Assembly: GCA_002398875.1 (NCBI GenBank)
Contig: DHCC01000009.1
Coordinates: forward strand, 1 to 24,039
DNA from: Bacteroidales bacterium UBA4912
Lineage (GTDB): Bacteria; Bacteroidota; Bacteroidia; Bacteroidales; Dysgonomonadaceae
DNA length: 24,039 nucleotides
Reading direction: 5' to 3'
In this document: in pieces, positions 1 to 7,900 of the stretch
How positions within the stretch are numbered: position 1 is the first letter of the stretch
How the letters are laid out: every line of letters begins with the position of its first letter
Program-made: the position numbers and the translations under genes
The notes under the pieces: model-generated
What the model saw: only the letters and a program-made list of their open reading frames with translations
Told to the model about the DNA's origin: nothing
Database searches by the model: none

Positions 1-22
1 GGTTCGAGTCCTGGTAAGACAA
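1..22 (+). tRNA. 3' end of a tRNA gene, cut by the window edge
   Basis: The first bases read as the 3' part of a tRNA: T-loop TTCGAGT (3-9), 3' strand of the T stem CCTGG (10-14), acceptor 3' strand TAAGACA (15-21) and discriminator A (22). No CCA follows, which is common in Bacteroidota. The anticodon lies outside the window, so the amino acid cannot be assigned; the acceptor sequence would suit a tRNA-Gln but this is only an impression. A tyrosine-recombinase remnant follows about 195 bp downstream, so this tRNA may have been the integration site of a mobile element. Confidence 0.8.
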
Positions 23-37
23 CTTTTTGAAGATCGC

Positions 38-66
38 AAAAGCCGCTAAATCAGCGGCTTTTTTTT
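38..66 (+). terminator. Rho-independent terminator of the tRNA transcript
   Basis: A 7-bp perfect stem, AGCCGCT (41-47) with AGCGGCT (53-59), encloses the loop AAATC. It is extended by AAA/TTT pairing and followed by a run of eight T (59-66). It begins 16 bases after the tRNA 3' end, the normal place for the end of a tRNA transcript. Confidence 0.9.
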
Positions 67-135
67 AAATGAAGGTTTCAGCGATTTTGGACTTCTACTT
101 CTTTCTACTTTATTCCCCTTATTTCTTATTTATTT

Positions 136-183
136 TCGCACTATTTACCATATTTGTGCGACGATATTTTTATCCTTGTGCGA
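136..183 (+). repeat. Three copies of GTGCGA upstream of the recombinase remnant
   Basis: GTGCGA occurs at 156-161 and 178-183 on the plus strand and inverted (TCGCAC) at 136-141. The flanks are partly shared, for example TTGTGCGA twice. They lie between the tRNA and the start of the recombinase remnant, where arm-binding sites or the integrase promoter would be expected. The sequence TATCCTTG (171-178) is one base off the Bacteroidota -7 box TAnnTTTG. The role is inferred; the repeats are short. Confidence 0.35.
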
Positions 184-216
184 AACGGGTATTTATTAAC
201 TAAAAAAGATAGAGCA

Positions 217-565
217 ATGAAAACGTATCATTTAAATTCAGCTGTGATAAGAACAAGAGGGCGACTGCCAGCAAACCCCAGCCCCTGTACGTTGAGGTGC
301 GCCTAAACGGCACAAGAAAAGCTGTTTACATTTCGACCGAGATAAAGTTGTACCCCGACCAGTTCACATCTCAGAACGGTTTTAACTGCAAAAACCATAA
401 TCGCTCCCCGTTTATAACCAAGGAGGCTCGCACTATTTTTGAAAAGGTTGAGGACTTCGCACTATCGGATAGCTGTCAAACGCTGGAGGACGTAAAGCAT
501 TACGATGACAAAAAAAGAACAGCGAAAACGTTGTTGACTTCATGAAGAATGAATTGCCGACTTAA
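217..565 (+). pseudogene. Tyrosine recombinase (integrase) remnant, N-terminal arm only
   Basis: The reading starts at ATG 217 (MKTYHLNSAVIRTRGR) and resembles the N-terminal arm-type DNA-binding domain of Bacteroidota tyrosine recombinases. It continues in a second frame from about 265 with PLYVEVRLNGTRKAVYIS and TEIKLYPDQF, matching the family pattern of a short extended strand, RLNGxRKxxxxS and TGIxxxPxxW. The segment around 420-500 resembles the start of the SAM-like core-binding domain. A third frame from 527 gives NVVDFMKNELPT before a stop at 563-565. So at least two frameshifts are present and the catalytic domain (R...HxxR...Y) is absent. Family recombinases have about 400 residues; roughly 115 remain. 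It points away from the tRNA, as expected for an integrase next to its attachment site. The family is fairly sure; the exact subfamily is not. Confidence 0.7.
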
Positions 566-1022
566 ATGATCCCACGGAATGCAAAGACTTTATTTCGGAG
601 TTGATGAGGATTTCAAGTGAATATAATTATGCCGTAGTTTGTATCTTGCATGAGAATAAAAGTGCTAGAGATACAACCATGAGGGGGCACCTCGGGACAG
701 AGCTTTTAAATAAGAGTTCGGAGGTTAAATCAGCATCAAAGTTAAATGATACTTTCACACAGTAACTCAAACAGATTCCAGAAATGCCCCAGTTCCGGAG
801 TAGGTTTTCACAGTAGGCGAGGGAGGCGTTCCGGAAATAAAAGAAGAATTGCATTCTATAACTAAAATAACACCACTATATGCTAAAAAAGTGGATGTTG
901 TAACTGTTTTTTTCACAAAAACAGATAATAAGCTTATTAGTTATTCTGATTTGATTAATGAGCTTATGCCTAGATTGGGTGTAAAGGATAGTAATAGTAG
1001 TGCAAAGAAAACGAGACTGTAA
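566..1022 (+). pseudogene. RepA-like AAA ATPase remnant of a mobilizable element (C-terminal half)
   Basis: The reading in the frame of position 601 gives FISELMRISSEYNYAVVCI, then LHENKSARDTT, then MRGHLGTELLNKSSEV. This is the Walker-B-side and sensor region of RepA-like AAA ATPases (AAA_25 type) found on Bacteroides mobilizable elements. A stop at 763-765 interrupts that frame. The protein continues one frame over from 762 (VTQTDSRNAPVPE, then VFTVGEGGVPEIKEEL) with one in-frame TAG at 801-803. It ends with a plausible C-terminal winged-helix-like segment (YSDLINELMPRLGV) and a stop at 1020-1022. The Walker A half is missing and the fragment abuts the integrase remnant directly, so an internal deletion joined them. 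The family call rests on the HEN...RGHLGTEL pattern. Confidence 0.65.
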
Positions 1023-1038
1023 AGCAAAAAGTTGCAAT

Positions 1039-3978
1039 TTAATAAATCTGGTAATGAATTCCAAAAGTACCCTCCTTCGCCTTTTTAAATTGGAACGTAG
1101 TTAGGCGGGTTACACTTCTGCCTTCTTTCAAGCTTACATTTCGGAATAATTTACGTTCTATAACCTTTCCTTCTATGGTTTGCAGCGTGATTTCCAAATC
1201 AACACTTTTTGCTTCCCCTAAGTGGTGAATAACTGGCGTTATCTGGTCTGACGGCCCGTATACAACATCAACATTATCGCTGCCGGCCCATGTTGGCTGG
1301 AAAACCATGCGATTTACATGATAGGCCAGTTTAGGATAACCCATTGGATCAACAAGAGGTTTCTGATAGGTTCCCATATTAGCCCCTCCCTCAAGTGTAC
1401 ACCAGGAGAACCCGTCATATCCAATAAGCATTTGTTTTTTCATCGATTCCCAAGCCGAGAATGCCTGGTATGCCTGACTTGCTCTCCAATCTTTAAAATC
1501 CAGTTTTTTACCGATGCTGCCCTCTTCGTATCCCCATTCATACGATTGTATTTTATACCAGGGCTTACCTCTGTGCATTTTCCAGTTTGGCTGTGCTGCG
1601 GATTCTTCATGTTCGAAGTTAAAGTAAGCTTTGTCATTTGCTGAAAGTACCGAACCTGCCCAGGCATTAGGCATATTGCGTATCTTTGACCATTCTGCAC
1701 CATATCCCGAGTAGGCGTCTTGGCTCCCCCGAGTCATAAGCGGATCATGATACTCCTCCACGGCTTCTATCGGGTTACCATCCCTGTCGATAGTCCCTTC
1801 GTGATTCGCGTAATGTGTATGCTGCCAGAATGATGTTGGTGAAATAAGTCTGCTTTGATCCCTCCCGGAGATAACCCTGTATATCTTACTTATGAAATCA
1901 TGAGTATCGGAAGCGTCATGAAACTTGAACCTGTTAGGATGGTTTGATGCTTCCCATAAAACAATACTGGGATGATTATAAACCTGAGTCATATATTTAG
2001 GATAACCATCAAAATCTACGTTCCATGCTTCACCCTCTCTTATAAATCCGGCCGTAGACCATATCAGGTAAACTCCCATCTGGTCTGCCAGTTCGGCATA
2101 CCTGGGATCGTTTATCCCGTCTATGGTATCCTGTTCGGCGTGAACATGCACGCGTAATAAATTTGCCCCCATTTTTTTAAGCATCAACATCTCCTCTGCT
2201 ATAGATTCAACAGGAGCACATCTATTATACTTTGCCATTGTTTCCAACGGCGGGCGCATCCCCATTATCTGAGCACCATTCAGCATTTCCGGTTTTCCGT
2301 TTATTAGTAATTCACCATCTTTCTGGGTAACAGTACGAATCCCTGTAGTAAAAACCACGTCATCAAGTGCATTGCCCAAGGTGTCACTTAAAATTACTTC
2401 CACCTTGTAGAGGTTTGGATTTCCACCAGACCACAATACGGCGTCGGGTATCTCCAGGTCAATATCGAACTGATTGCTGATACGGGGACGGATTTCCACA
2501 TCAATCTGTTTGCTTGCCACACATTCACTCTCACGGGGGAACCATGGATAATAATTTACCTCAATATTTCCGTAGAAATAATCTTTACGTGGAAACTGTA
2601 TTTTGATACGATTAACTTGAATTGCATTTTCTCCTTCGAGTTCTCTGGTATATGCTTCTGCACCTTCTATCATACACGAGGAGCTTAATTTTAGCTCGGT
2701 ACGTCCCAGAAACCAGCCAATATTCCTGTCATCCGGAGCGTGAAGCATTGGGTAGTTGGAATAATATGGTTTTACTCGTATGGCCAATAGATTTTTTCCC
2801 GGTTTCAGATATGAAGTCACATCAATATTTATCGGATGCCTTCCCTTTGAAACAGAAACTATTTCCCCGTTAATCCAAATCTCACCTGCCGGATCAATTG
2901 TCTCAATCACAAGAGTAGCCCGTTCAAAATTGTTCAACTCAAATTTATGGCGAAGATAAAGGCTTTCCCCCGCTTCACGGATTCCGCCATGGACAGCAGG
3001 CAGTGAAGTCTTTTTCCAGTGTGTGTCATCATAACCGGGAGTCTGCCATCCTTCAATTTCAGCTATCTCATCGAAATTCTCATCCAGGATAATCGAAGTG
3101 CGAATAGGCATTCGTGGATTATCGTCAGCCGCATAATCATAGTTAAACAGAAAAATATCTTCTATCTCAACATCACCGGCTGAAGCTAAATAAAGCTGAT
3201 CAATTTTTCCCACTCCTCTGTTTGCAAATGGGATAAAGTCGGCAATTAGTATTCCGTCCACATAAAGGTTTATTCGATGTTCTGAAAAATCACCTTCAAT
3301 AATTAAATTGATTAACTGTTGATTTTCTTTAATTGATTTATCAAGCTTGATAACGGATTGTTTTCCTTCGCTGGTAATTTCAACCAAACCATAATTCAAA
3401 GTGAGTTCTACTACATTTCCGGATGTCTCGCCCAATCCAACTTTGAGGGAAGAGTTGTTTATTAGAGTTAGATTAGTTTCAAGTTTGAACCTCCATACAA
3501 CAGGAGATAAAGTTTTATTTATCTCACTATTGGTAAGCAAAAGTTTACCATCCCTCACTTCAGCACCAGGATATTTGCCCCATTGAAGAAGCACTCTCTT
3601 TTTTTCAATATCCTGTCCCTCCCGGTATCCATATGATTTCCACTCAGATAATGGTATGGTTCTTCTTATTGATGTCAACGGTTGCGGCTTCCAGTTATCC
3701 AGTAGTGCTTTTTTCTCACCTTCGCTCACTAGTTTAGTATTCAGATCCTTATCATTAAAAAATACCGAAGCGTGGTCAGCATATTGATGCAGAAACTGAA
3801 TCCGTTTATCCAGGCCCATCCATTCGGTTTCACCTTTAAGATCAGTCTCTCCGTTTGCCTTTTCATCCTGTGAAAAATATCTTACTTCAAAAGATTTAGA
3901 AATAGGAGATTGTCCGCGTACAATAATAAAAGCAAAACACATCAAAATTATAAATAATAGTCGCATAATTTTCATCAA
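1039..3978 (-). CDS. Exported glycoside hydrolase family 2-like protein with a LamG-like domain
   Basis: This 979-residue protein begins with a signal peptide ending near VRGQ (residues 20-23). A LamG/concanavalin-like beta-sandwich appears at about 125-285. It is followed by the GH2 sugar-binding jelly roll (about 300-430), an Ig-like domain (about 435-555), a TIM barrel starting at LLINGKP (about 556-900) and a C-terminal beta domain. The barrel carries GANLLRVHVH and NHPSIVLW, as in beta-galactosidases and beta-glucuronidases. Where GH2 enzymes have the acid/base motif N-E, this protein has N679-H680 (WEASNHP). A nucleophile candidate lies in FEHEES (Glu789, 791 or 792). Hydrolysis by the usual GH2 mechanism is therefore uncertain; a changed acid/base is also known in GH2 exo-glucosaminidases (S-D). 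It is the last gene of the locus, beyond the decayed stretch, and its own 70-bp leader shows no clear promoter. Confidence 0.85.
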   Translation of the reverse strand: MMKIMRLLFIILMCFAFIIVRGQSPISKSFEVRYFSQDEKANGETDLKGETEWMGLDKRIQFLHQYADHASVFFNDKDLNTKLVSEGEKKALLDNWKPQPLTSIRRTIPLSEWKSYGYREGQDIEKKRVLLQWGKYPGAEVRDGKLLLTNSEINKTLSPVVWRFKLETNLTLINNSSLKVGLGETSGNVVELTLNYGLVEITSEGKQSVIKLDKSIKENQQLINLIIEGDFSEHRINLYVDGILIADFIPFANRGVGKIDQLYLASAGDVEIEDIFLFNYDYAADDNPRMPIRTSIILDENFDEIAEIEGWQTPGYDDTHWKKTSLPAVHGGIREAGESLYLRHKFELNNFERATLVIETIDPAGEIWINGEIVSVSKGRHPINIDVTSYLKPGKNLLAIRVKPYYSNYPMLHAPDDRNIGWFLGRTELKLSSSCMIEGAEAYTRELEGENAIQVNRIKIQFPRKDYFYGNIEVNYYPWFPRESECVASKQIDVEIRPRISNQFDIDLEIPDAVLWSGGNPNLYKVEVILSDTLGNALDDVVFTTGIRTVTQKDGELLINGKPEMLNGAQIMGMRPPLETMAKYNRCAPVESIAEEMLMLKKMGANLLRVHVHAEQDTIDGINDPRYAELADQMGVYLIWSTAGFIREGEAWNVDFDGYPKYMTQVYNHPSIVLWEASNHPNRFKFHDASDTHDFISKIYRVISGRDQSRLISPTSFWQHTHYANHEGTIDRDGNPIEAVEEYHDPLMTRGSQDAYSGYGAEWSKIRNMPNAWAGSVLSANDKAYFNFEHEESAAQPNWKMHRGKPWYKIQSYEWGYEEGSIGKKLDFKDWRASQAYQAFSAWESMKKQMLIGYDGFSWCTLEGGANMGTYQKPLVDPMGYPKLAYHVNRMVFQPTWAGSDNVDVVYGPSDQITPVIHHLGEAKSVDLEITLQTIEGKVIERKLFRNVSLKEGRSVTRLTTFQFKKAKEGTFGIHYQIY

Positions 3979-4048
3979 ATCGTTTTATCAGTTTTATCTA
4001 TTTGGTTTGTTTTTTAAGGCCTTTGCCTCAGTTTACATTCACAGTTTC

Positions 4049-4680
4049 TTAAAAATACTTTTTAAATAAATTTATCAGGTTTACATCTTTAAAAAGTTCA
4101 AAACCACATACCTTCTGTAATATAAAATCTAACCCTTTAGAAAGATATTCATCAAACAAAATATCCGTCTCAGATCTCTGTCCATTTTCATCGGCTGTTT
4201 TAAAAAGAAAAGCATAAGTCATTGCCTTCAATATTAAATTATACTCCATGAAATTATTTGTTGCAAGACGCATAATCTCTACAAAACGGACTCCCGGTGA
4301 TAATTTTCTGATACGATCCTGTCCAACTCTAAAAATGGTATCTTTTAAATATCTGTTTTGAAACCGATCTAACAAATCATCAATATAAAAGGTAAGTTTC
4401 TCTTTTGTAAAAATCTTCCGGATAAGCCTTTTCGAGTACCGCGGCTGATTGAAGCATCACCTCACGGGAAAAACCGTAAATGTCGTTATCTTCAAGTACT
4501 TCATACATATATTTGTAATCAGGATGCATGTAATGTCCGTAGTTAGCAACGGTTGCATGTCCAAAGTTGTGGATAAAAGCTTTTCTGTCAACCCATGCTT
4601 TTATATTCTCTTTGTCATATAATACAGTTCATACACATCTTCAAGCCCAACAAGATGATTCCGGCAGATTTTCGAGCCTC
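4049..4680 (-). pseudogene. Mannitol dehydrogenase family pseudogene, C-terminal part
   Basis: The longest open piece (4049 to about 4400) reads DRFQNRYLKDTIFRVGQDR, then IRKLSPGVRFVEIMRLA, the typical C-terminal helical domain of mannitol-1-phosphate 5-dehydrogenase and related polyol dehydrogenases. Upstream, about 4403-4619 in another frame gives ENIKAWVDRKAFIHNFGHA, then TVANYGHYMHPDYKYMYEVL, and so on to EKAYPEDF, which joins the first piece with one frameshift. A further frame (about 4620-4670) gives CRNHLVGLEDVYELYY. These three frames together make about 205 residues of one protein. The NAD-binding N-terminal half is missing. In life it would have oxidised a hexitol (phosphate) to the keto sugar in the cytoplasm. 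It is fused upstream to the remains of a Gfo/Idh/MocA gene. Confidence 0.75.
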
Positions 4681-4689
4681 TTCCGTCCT

Positions 4690-4993
4690 GATATTTCCAA
4701 TCTCATCCATGGCATGACATCCGGCAGATAAAAGACTGCTGCTAGCTTTAACTTCCTCTTTCTTAATATTCACCAGTATTGACCTTATGATGGGCCCACT
4801 CCATGATAATAATCAACTTCAGCGTAATGAATCTCTCCTAAAAGACCTTGATCAATAACTGATTTTATGGTTTGTAACTGTCCTGAAAAACGGCACTCGA
4901 AGTAACCTCTGCTAAAGAAGTATTATTAATTGCCTCTATGTGAGCTCCTGCAGCCCAACTGTAACCTACTATTCCTACATTATACTTTTTCAT
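4690..4993 (-). pseudogene. Gfo/Idh/MocA oxidoreductase pseudogene, N-terminal and internal fragments
   Basis: From ATG at 4993 the reading gives MKKYNVGIVGYSWAAGAHIE and on to about residue 35, a Rossmann start of a Gfo/Idh/MocA oxidoreductase. It then shifts frame to QLQTIKSVIDQGLLGEIHYA and EVDYYHGVGP, which belongs to the start of the C-terminal domain. A second shift gives KKEEVKASSSLLSAGCHAMD, the region of the conserved active-site His-Asp. About 80-100 residues between the first two pieces, including the EKP motif, are missing, so the gene suffered a deletion as well as frameshifts. The reading runs into the mannitol-dehydrogenase remnant near 4690; the exact joint is not clear. Confidence 0.65.
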
Positions 4994-5158
4994 AATATTT
5001 TGAATTTATTTTTGCGTTTTTGGCTCCCTCTTAAAAACTTTTTTTCAAAAATGCAGAAAATGAAATTTTTTAGACTGGAGTCGTTTAAAATTTATTAGTT
5101 TTTTATCCCTGTTCTGTTACTTCAGTGATTTATATACCAGTTGTTTTGTGAATTAATT

Positions 5159-6391
5159 TCAATTCATTTTTACAATATAGACCTGTCTGCTTCCGGTATG
5201 AGTAGCATTAAAGCCTATCATATCCCCTTTTGTACTCCATCGGCAATGAAGGTCACATCGCCAGTCGTTTTTATATTCTGCTGGTTGATGAAATCGACCT
5301 ATGGGCAGGACTGCCTCAGTTTCCATATCCATGAGATAAAGCTTCTGTTCACGCATCCCGCTGCTTGGATAGGTGTCAGTAATCATCCATTTTCCATCCG
5401 GTGAGAACGTTCCATGGCCGTCATAATCAAGCAGTCCATTACCTAAGCGTTTATAGTCCTGTTTTCCTATAGTAAAAAGCACGTGAGCATATTGTTTTGC
5501 CTCGTAATTTGCTGTTACCATGAGCTCTTCATCATTTAGCCAATCGAAGTGAGAACCATCCCATCCGTCAGGAAAACAGCGTAACAGGTTTGTCCCATCC
5601 CTGTTTACTGTAAAGGCTGTGGTATTCCTCTGTGGAATTGCACGTGCCAACCAAAATATTTTCGTGCCGTTTTTACTAAACCGTGTATGACAAAAATATT
5701 CTATTCCATTTTCCGGAACAGGAGGAATCATATCTTTAACCTGCTCTATAGAGACAATAAGCTCCGCATTCCCAGTTTCAAGATCCATGAGAAATATCCC
5801 GTCATCTGCAGGTAGTTTGACATCAGCACGAGCATCCTGTCCCTCGCCACCGTATCCATAATCCTGACGAGTTATACGAAGTCTCGAAAAATTGATGCTT
5901 ACAGCCTTAGTTCCATCATCTGTAACGGCACTTACCGGGTGTTGAAAAGTTTTTACCTCTTCTTTGGTGTGAACATTCAAAATCACGGAAACATACTTGC
6001 CATCTCTATAATCGTTATAAATTATCAGAGAATCGGGAGAACTGCCCAGCCAATGGGCCATGCAGCCCTCCTGAAAATTCCATGCCCTGGTTAGGGCGAG
6101 AGGAATAAATTCATTAGTAGTTAAATCAACAAGCCCCAAGGTTGCCGGATCATTTTCATCGGGCAGCTTATGTTTAATGTCAGTTTGTAAAACGGTAACA
6201 TAGCGCTGTGACTTACTCCATGAATTGATGCCATAATAACTGGCAAAGAAATGCTCGTATTCTCCTCCAGTAATTTGAATAGGTTCACTAATTTCCGGGA
6301 AAGTAACGATAATGCCTTTCCGTTTTTCAACGCACGAAAAAGAGATGAACAGAATAATTCCTGTAATTAATATTTTTATCGGTTTCATCAA
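5159..6391 (-). CDS. Oligogalacturonate lyase-like (PL22-like) beta-propeller lipoprotein
   Basis: The protein has 410 residues with a lipoprotein-type leader ending in SFSC (Cys20), so it should sit on a membrane outside the cytoplasm. The rest shows repeated beta-propeller blades of the PD40/TolB type (FSKNGTKIFW, FSPDGKWMITD, LYLMDMET). The final blades resemble oligogalacturonate lyases of PL22: GHGTFSPDG (His326), RFHQP (His368, Gln369), RCDLHCRWS (His382) and NATHTGSRQVYIV. PL22 enzymes bind a metal through histidines and a glutamine near these places and cleave short oligogalacturonides by elimination. The fold is safe; lyase activity on uronates is inferred, since many Bacteroidota propellers of this type are untested. 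It follows the Tat-exported oxidoreductase by 43 bp and is probably cotranscribed with it. No terminator is evident in the 165 bp after its stop. Confidence 0.75.
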   Translation of the reverse strand: MMKPIKILITGIILFISFSCVEKRKGIIVTFPEISEPIQITGGEYEHFFASYYGINSWSKSQRYVTVLQTDIKHKLPDENDPATLGLVDLTTNEFIPLALTRAWNFQEGCMAHWLGSSPDSLIIYNDYRDGKYVSVILNVHTKEEVKTFQHPVSAVTDDGTKAVSINFSRLRITRQDYGYGGEGQDARADVKLPADDGIFLMDLETGNAELIVSIEQVKDMIPPVPENGIEYFCHTRFSKNGTKIFWLARAIPQRNTTAFTVNRDGTNLLRCFPDGWDGSHFDWLNDEELMVTANYEAKQYAHVLFTIGKQDYKRLGNGLLDYDGHGTFSPDGKWMITDTYPSSGMREQKLYLMDMETEAVLPIGRFHQPAEYKNDWRCDLHCRWSTKGDMIGFNATHTGSRQVYIVKMN

Positions 6392-6434
6392 TTCTATATT
6401 AATCTTTCTACAATTAAATCAAATACCTTTAAGA

Positions 6435-7820
6435 TCAAATTTTCCTGTATTCCTTCTTTTCTTGAGGTTTGATGGTCGTCAGATCTTTTATGAAAACAGT
6501 TTCTTTTGAATTAATGCTCTTCCTTGCAGCTATCCCTACCAGACAGGCTAATGCACCGTCTCTTACGCCGGCAGCCTGCTTAAGATCATCAGTTGTTCCG
6601 GGGATAAAAATCTGATCCTTCAGGAGCTTGTCGCCTCCGCCATGCCCACTGCCTTGTGGTAATTGAATATATTGTCTTCTTCCGAAGTTTTTGTAGACGA
6701 TAATCTCATCATAGTTTGCATCTGTCGTGGGGTTTGATTCCTGAATCCATGCATCTATTCTTCCTTTGGTGCCGTTAAAAGCGATCCTGTATCCTTCGTA
6801 TGGAGAGTAGGTTGTTAATGAGTAGGATACCTGTACCCCGTTCATGTACTTGATAGTTGCAGCCATTTTATCATAGATATTAACGTCATTTCTAAACACG
6901 CAACCATCGCGGTGATACCCGTCATATTTCTCGTTATCAACGTACAACCTCTTGTTTCTCTCGTTTCTCATTATGTCAAAATAGAAATTACACTCTTTTG
7001 TATGAGAGCAATTTCTGCAATTGACTCCCCTGAAAGGCCCGTTTTTTCCGTAAAATTCTAAATTTCCCAATGCATATACACTTTTAGGATCACTTTCAAT
7101 CCACCAGTTCAGCAGGTCGAAATGATGACTGGCTTTGTGCACCCAGAGAGACCCGCCTTTTTCCACGAGCCTGTGCCACCTTCGGAAATAGTCTGCACCG
7201 TGAGAAGTGTCGAGATACCAGTGAAAATCTACTGATGTAATGTTTCCTATTTCTCCGGAACGTAGTAACTCCCATATTTTTGCACGATGTGGTGAATAAC
7301 GGTAATTAAAAGTAACCCTGCACTCTTTCCCTGTTCTTTTTTCGGCATCAATGATTGTCTGAATTTTTCTCTCATCTATTGCCATCGGTTTCTCACATAT
7401 GATGTTTGCACCCATCTCCATGCCTTTTTCGGCAAAGTAATCATGTGTATCATCATCCGTGGTTATAATGAGAACATCCGGTTTCGTTTCACGCATCATC
7501 TGCTCAAAATCTGTGAACGTGGGGCAATTTGCCCCTATCATTTGGCTGCCTACCTCAAGCCTTCCCGGGTTGTGATCGCAGAGACCAACGTAATCCACGT
7601 AATCGAAATACTCTTTTACCACGCTGCCTCCCCACATGCCGGCACCTCTATTTCCCGTACCTACCAGTGCTACTTTTATTTTGCCTGAAGACTGTTTCGG
7701 TGTGGCAACATTCCCGGCGAAAATTTGTGATTTAGGGTTAATAACTGTTGATCCTGCAATCGTCCCAGATACAGCCAGGAAATTCCTTCTCGACATTGTC
7801 CTGTTTTCTTTTTTCATCAT
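6435..7820 (-). CDS. Tat-exported Gfo/Idh/MocA oxidoreductase with a four-cysteine cluster
   Basis: The protein has 461 residues. A Tat signal is seen at residues 9-35 (SRRNFLAVSG), so it is probably exported already folded with its nicotinamide cofactor. The Rossmann motif is GTGNRG (54-59), the family motif CEKP lies at 142-145, and the active-site stretch is VHKASHHFD (Lys229, His232/233, Asp235). An insertion in the C-terminal domain holds Cys268, Cys271, Cys277 and Cys307 (NCRNCSHTKEC ... DGCVF), a possible metal-binding knuckle. The initiator may be Met1, Met2 or Met9; Met9 would place the twin arginines at the very N-terminus. The gene starts 80 bp after the DUF6807 gene, behind an A- and purine-rich leader. 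Such enzymes oxidise or reduce a sugar hydroxyl using NAD(P); the substrate is unknown. Confidence 0.88.
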   Translation of the reverse strand: MMKKENRTMSRRNFLAVSGTIAGSTVINPKSQIFAGNVATPKQSSGKIKVALVGTGNRGAGMWGGSVVKEYFDYVDYVGLCDHNPGRLEVGSQMIGANCPTFTDFEQMMRETKPDVLIITTDDDTHDYFAEKGMEMGANIICEKPMAIDERKIQTIIDAEKRTGKECRVTFNYRYSPHRAKIWELLRSGEIGNITSVDFHWYLDTSHGADYFRRWHRLVEKGGSLWVHKASHHFDLLNWWIESDPKSVYALGNLEFYGKNGPFRGVNCRNCSHTKECNFYFDIMRNERNKRLYVDNEKYDGYHRDGCVFRNDVNIYDKMAATIKYMNGVQVSYSLTTYSPYEGYRIAFNGTKGRIDAWIQESNPTTDANYDEIIVYKNFGRRQYIQLPQGSGHGGGDKLLKDQIFIPGTTDDLKQAAGVRDGALACLVGIAARKSINSKETVFIKDLTTIKPQEKKEYRKI

Positions 7821-7900
7821 TGTCTTTCTTGATAGTCTTGTTAATTGTTACTTTTATTTATCTTTTGTCTTTGTTCTTGTTTTATCTTGATTCTTGATTC

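Noticed and set aside
7636..7890. 84-residue plus-strand open frame over the start of the oxidoreductase gene
   Set aside because: It is antisense to the Tat signal and the purine-rich leader; the apparent hydrophobic tail is the complement of an A/G-rich spacer.
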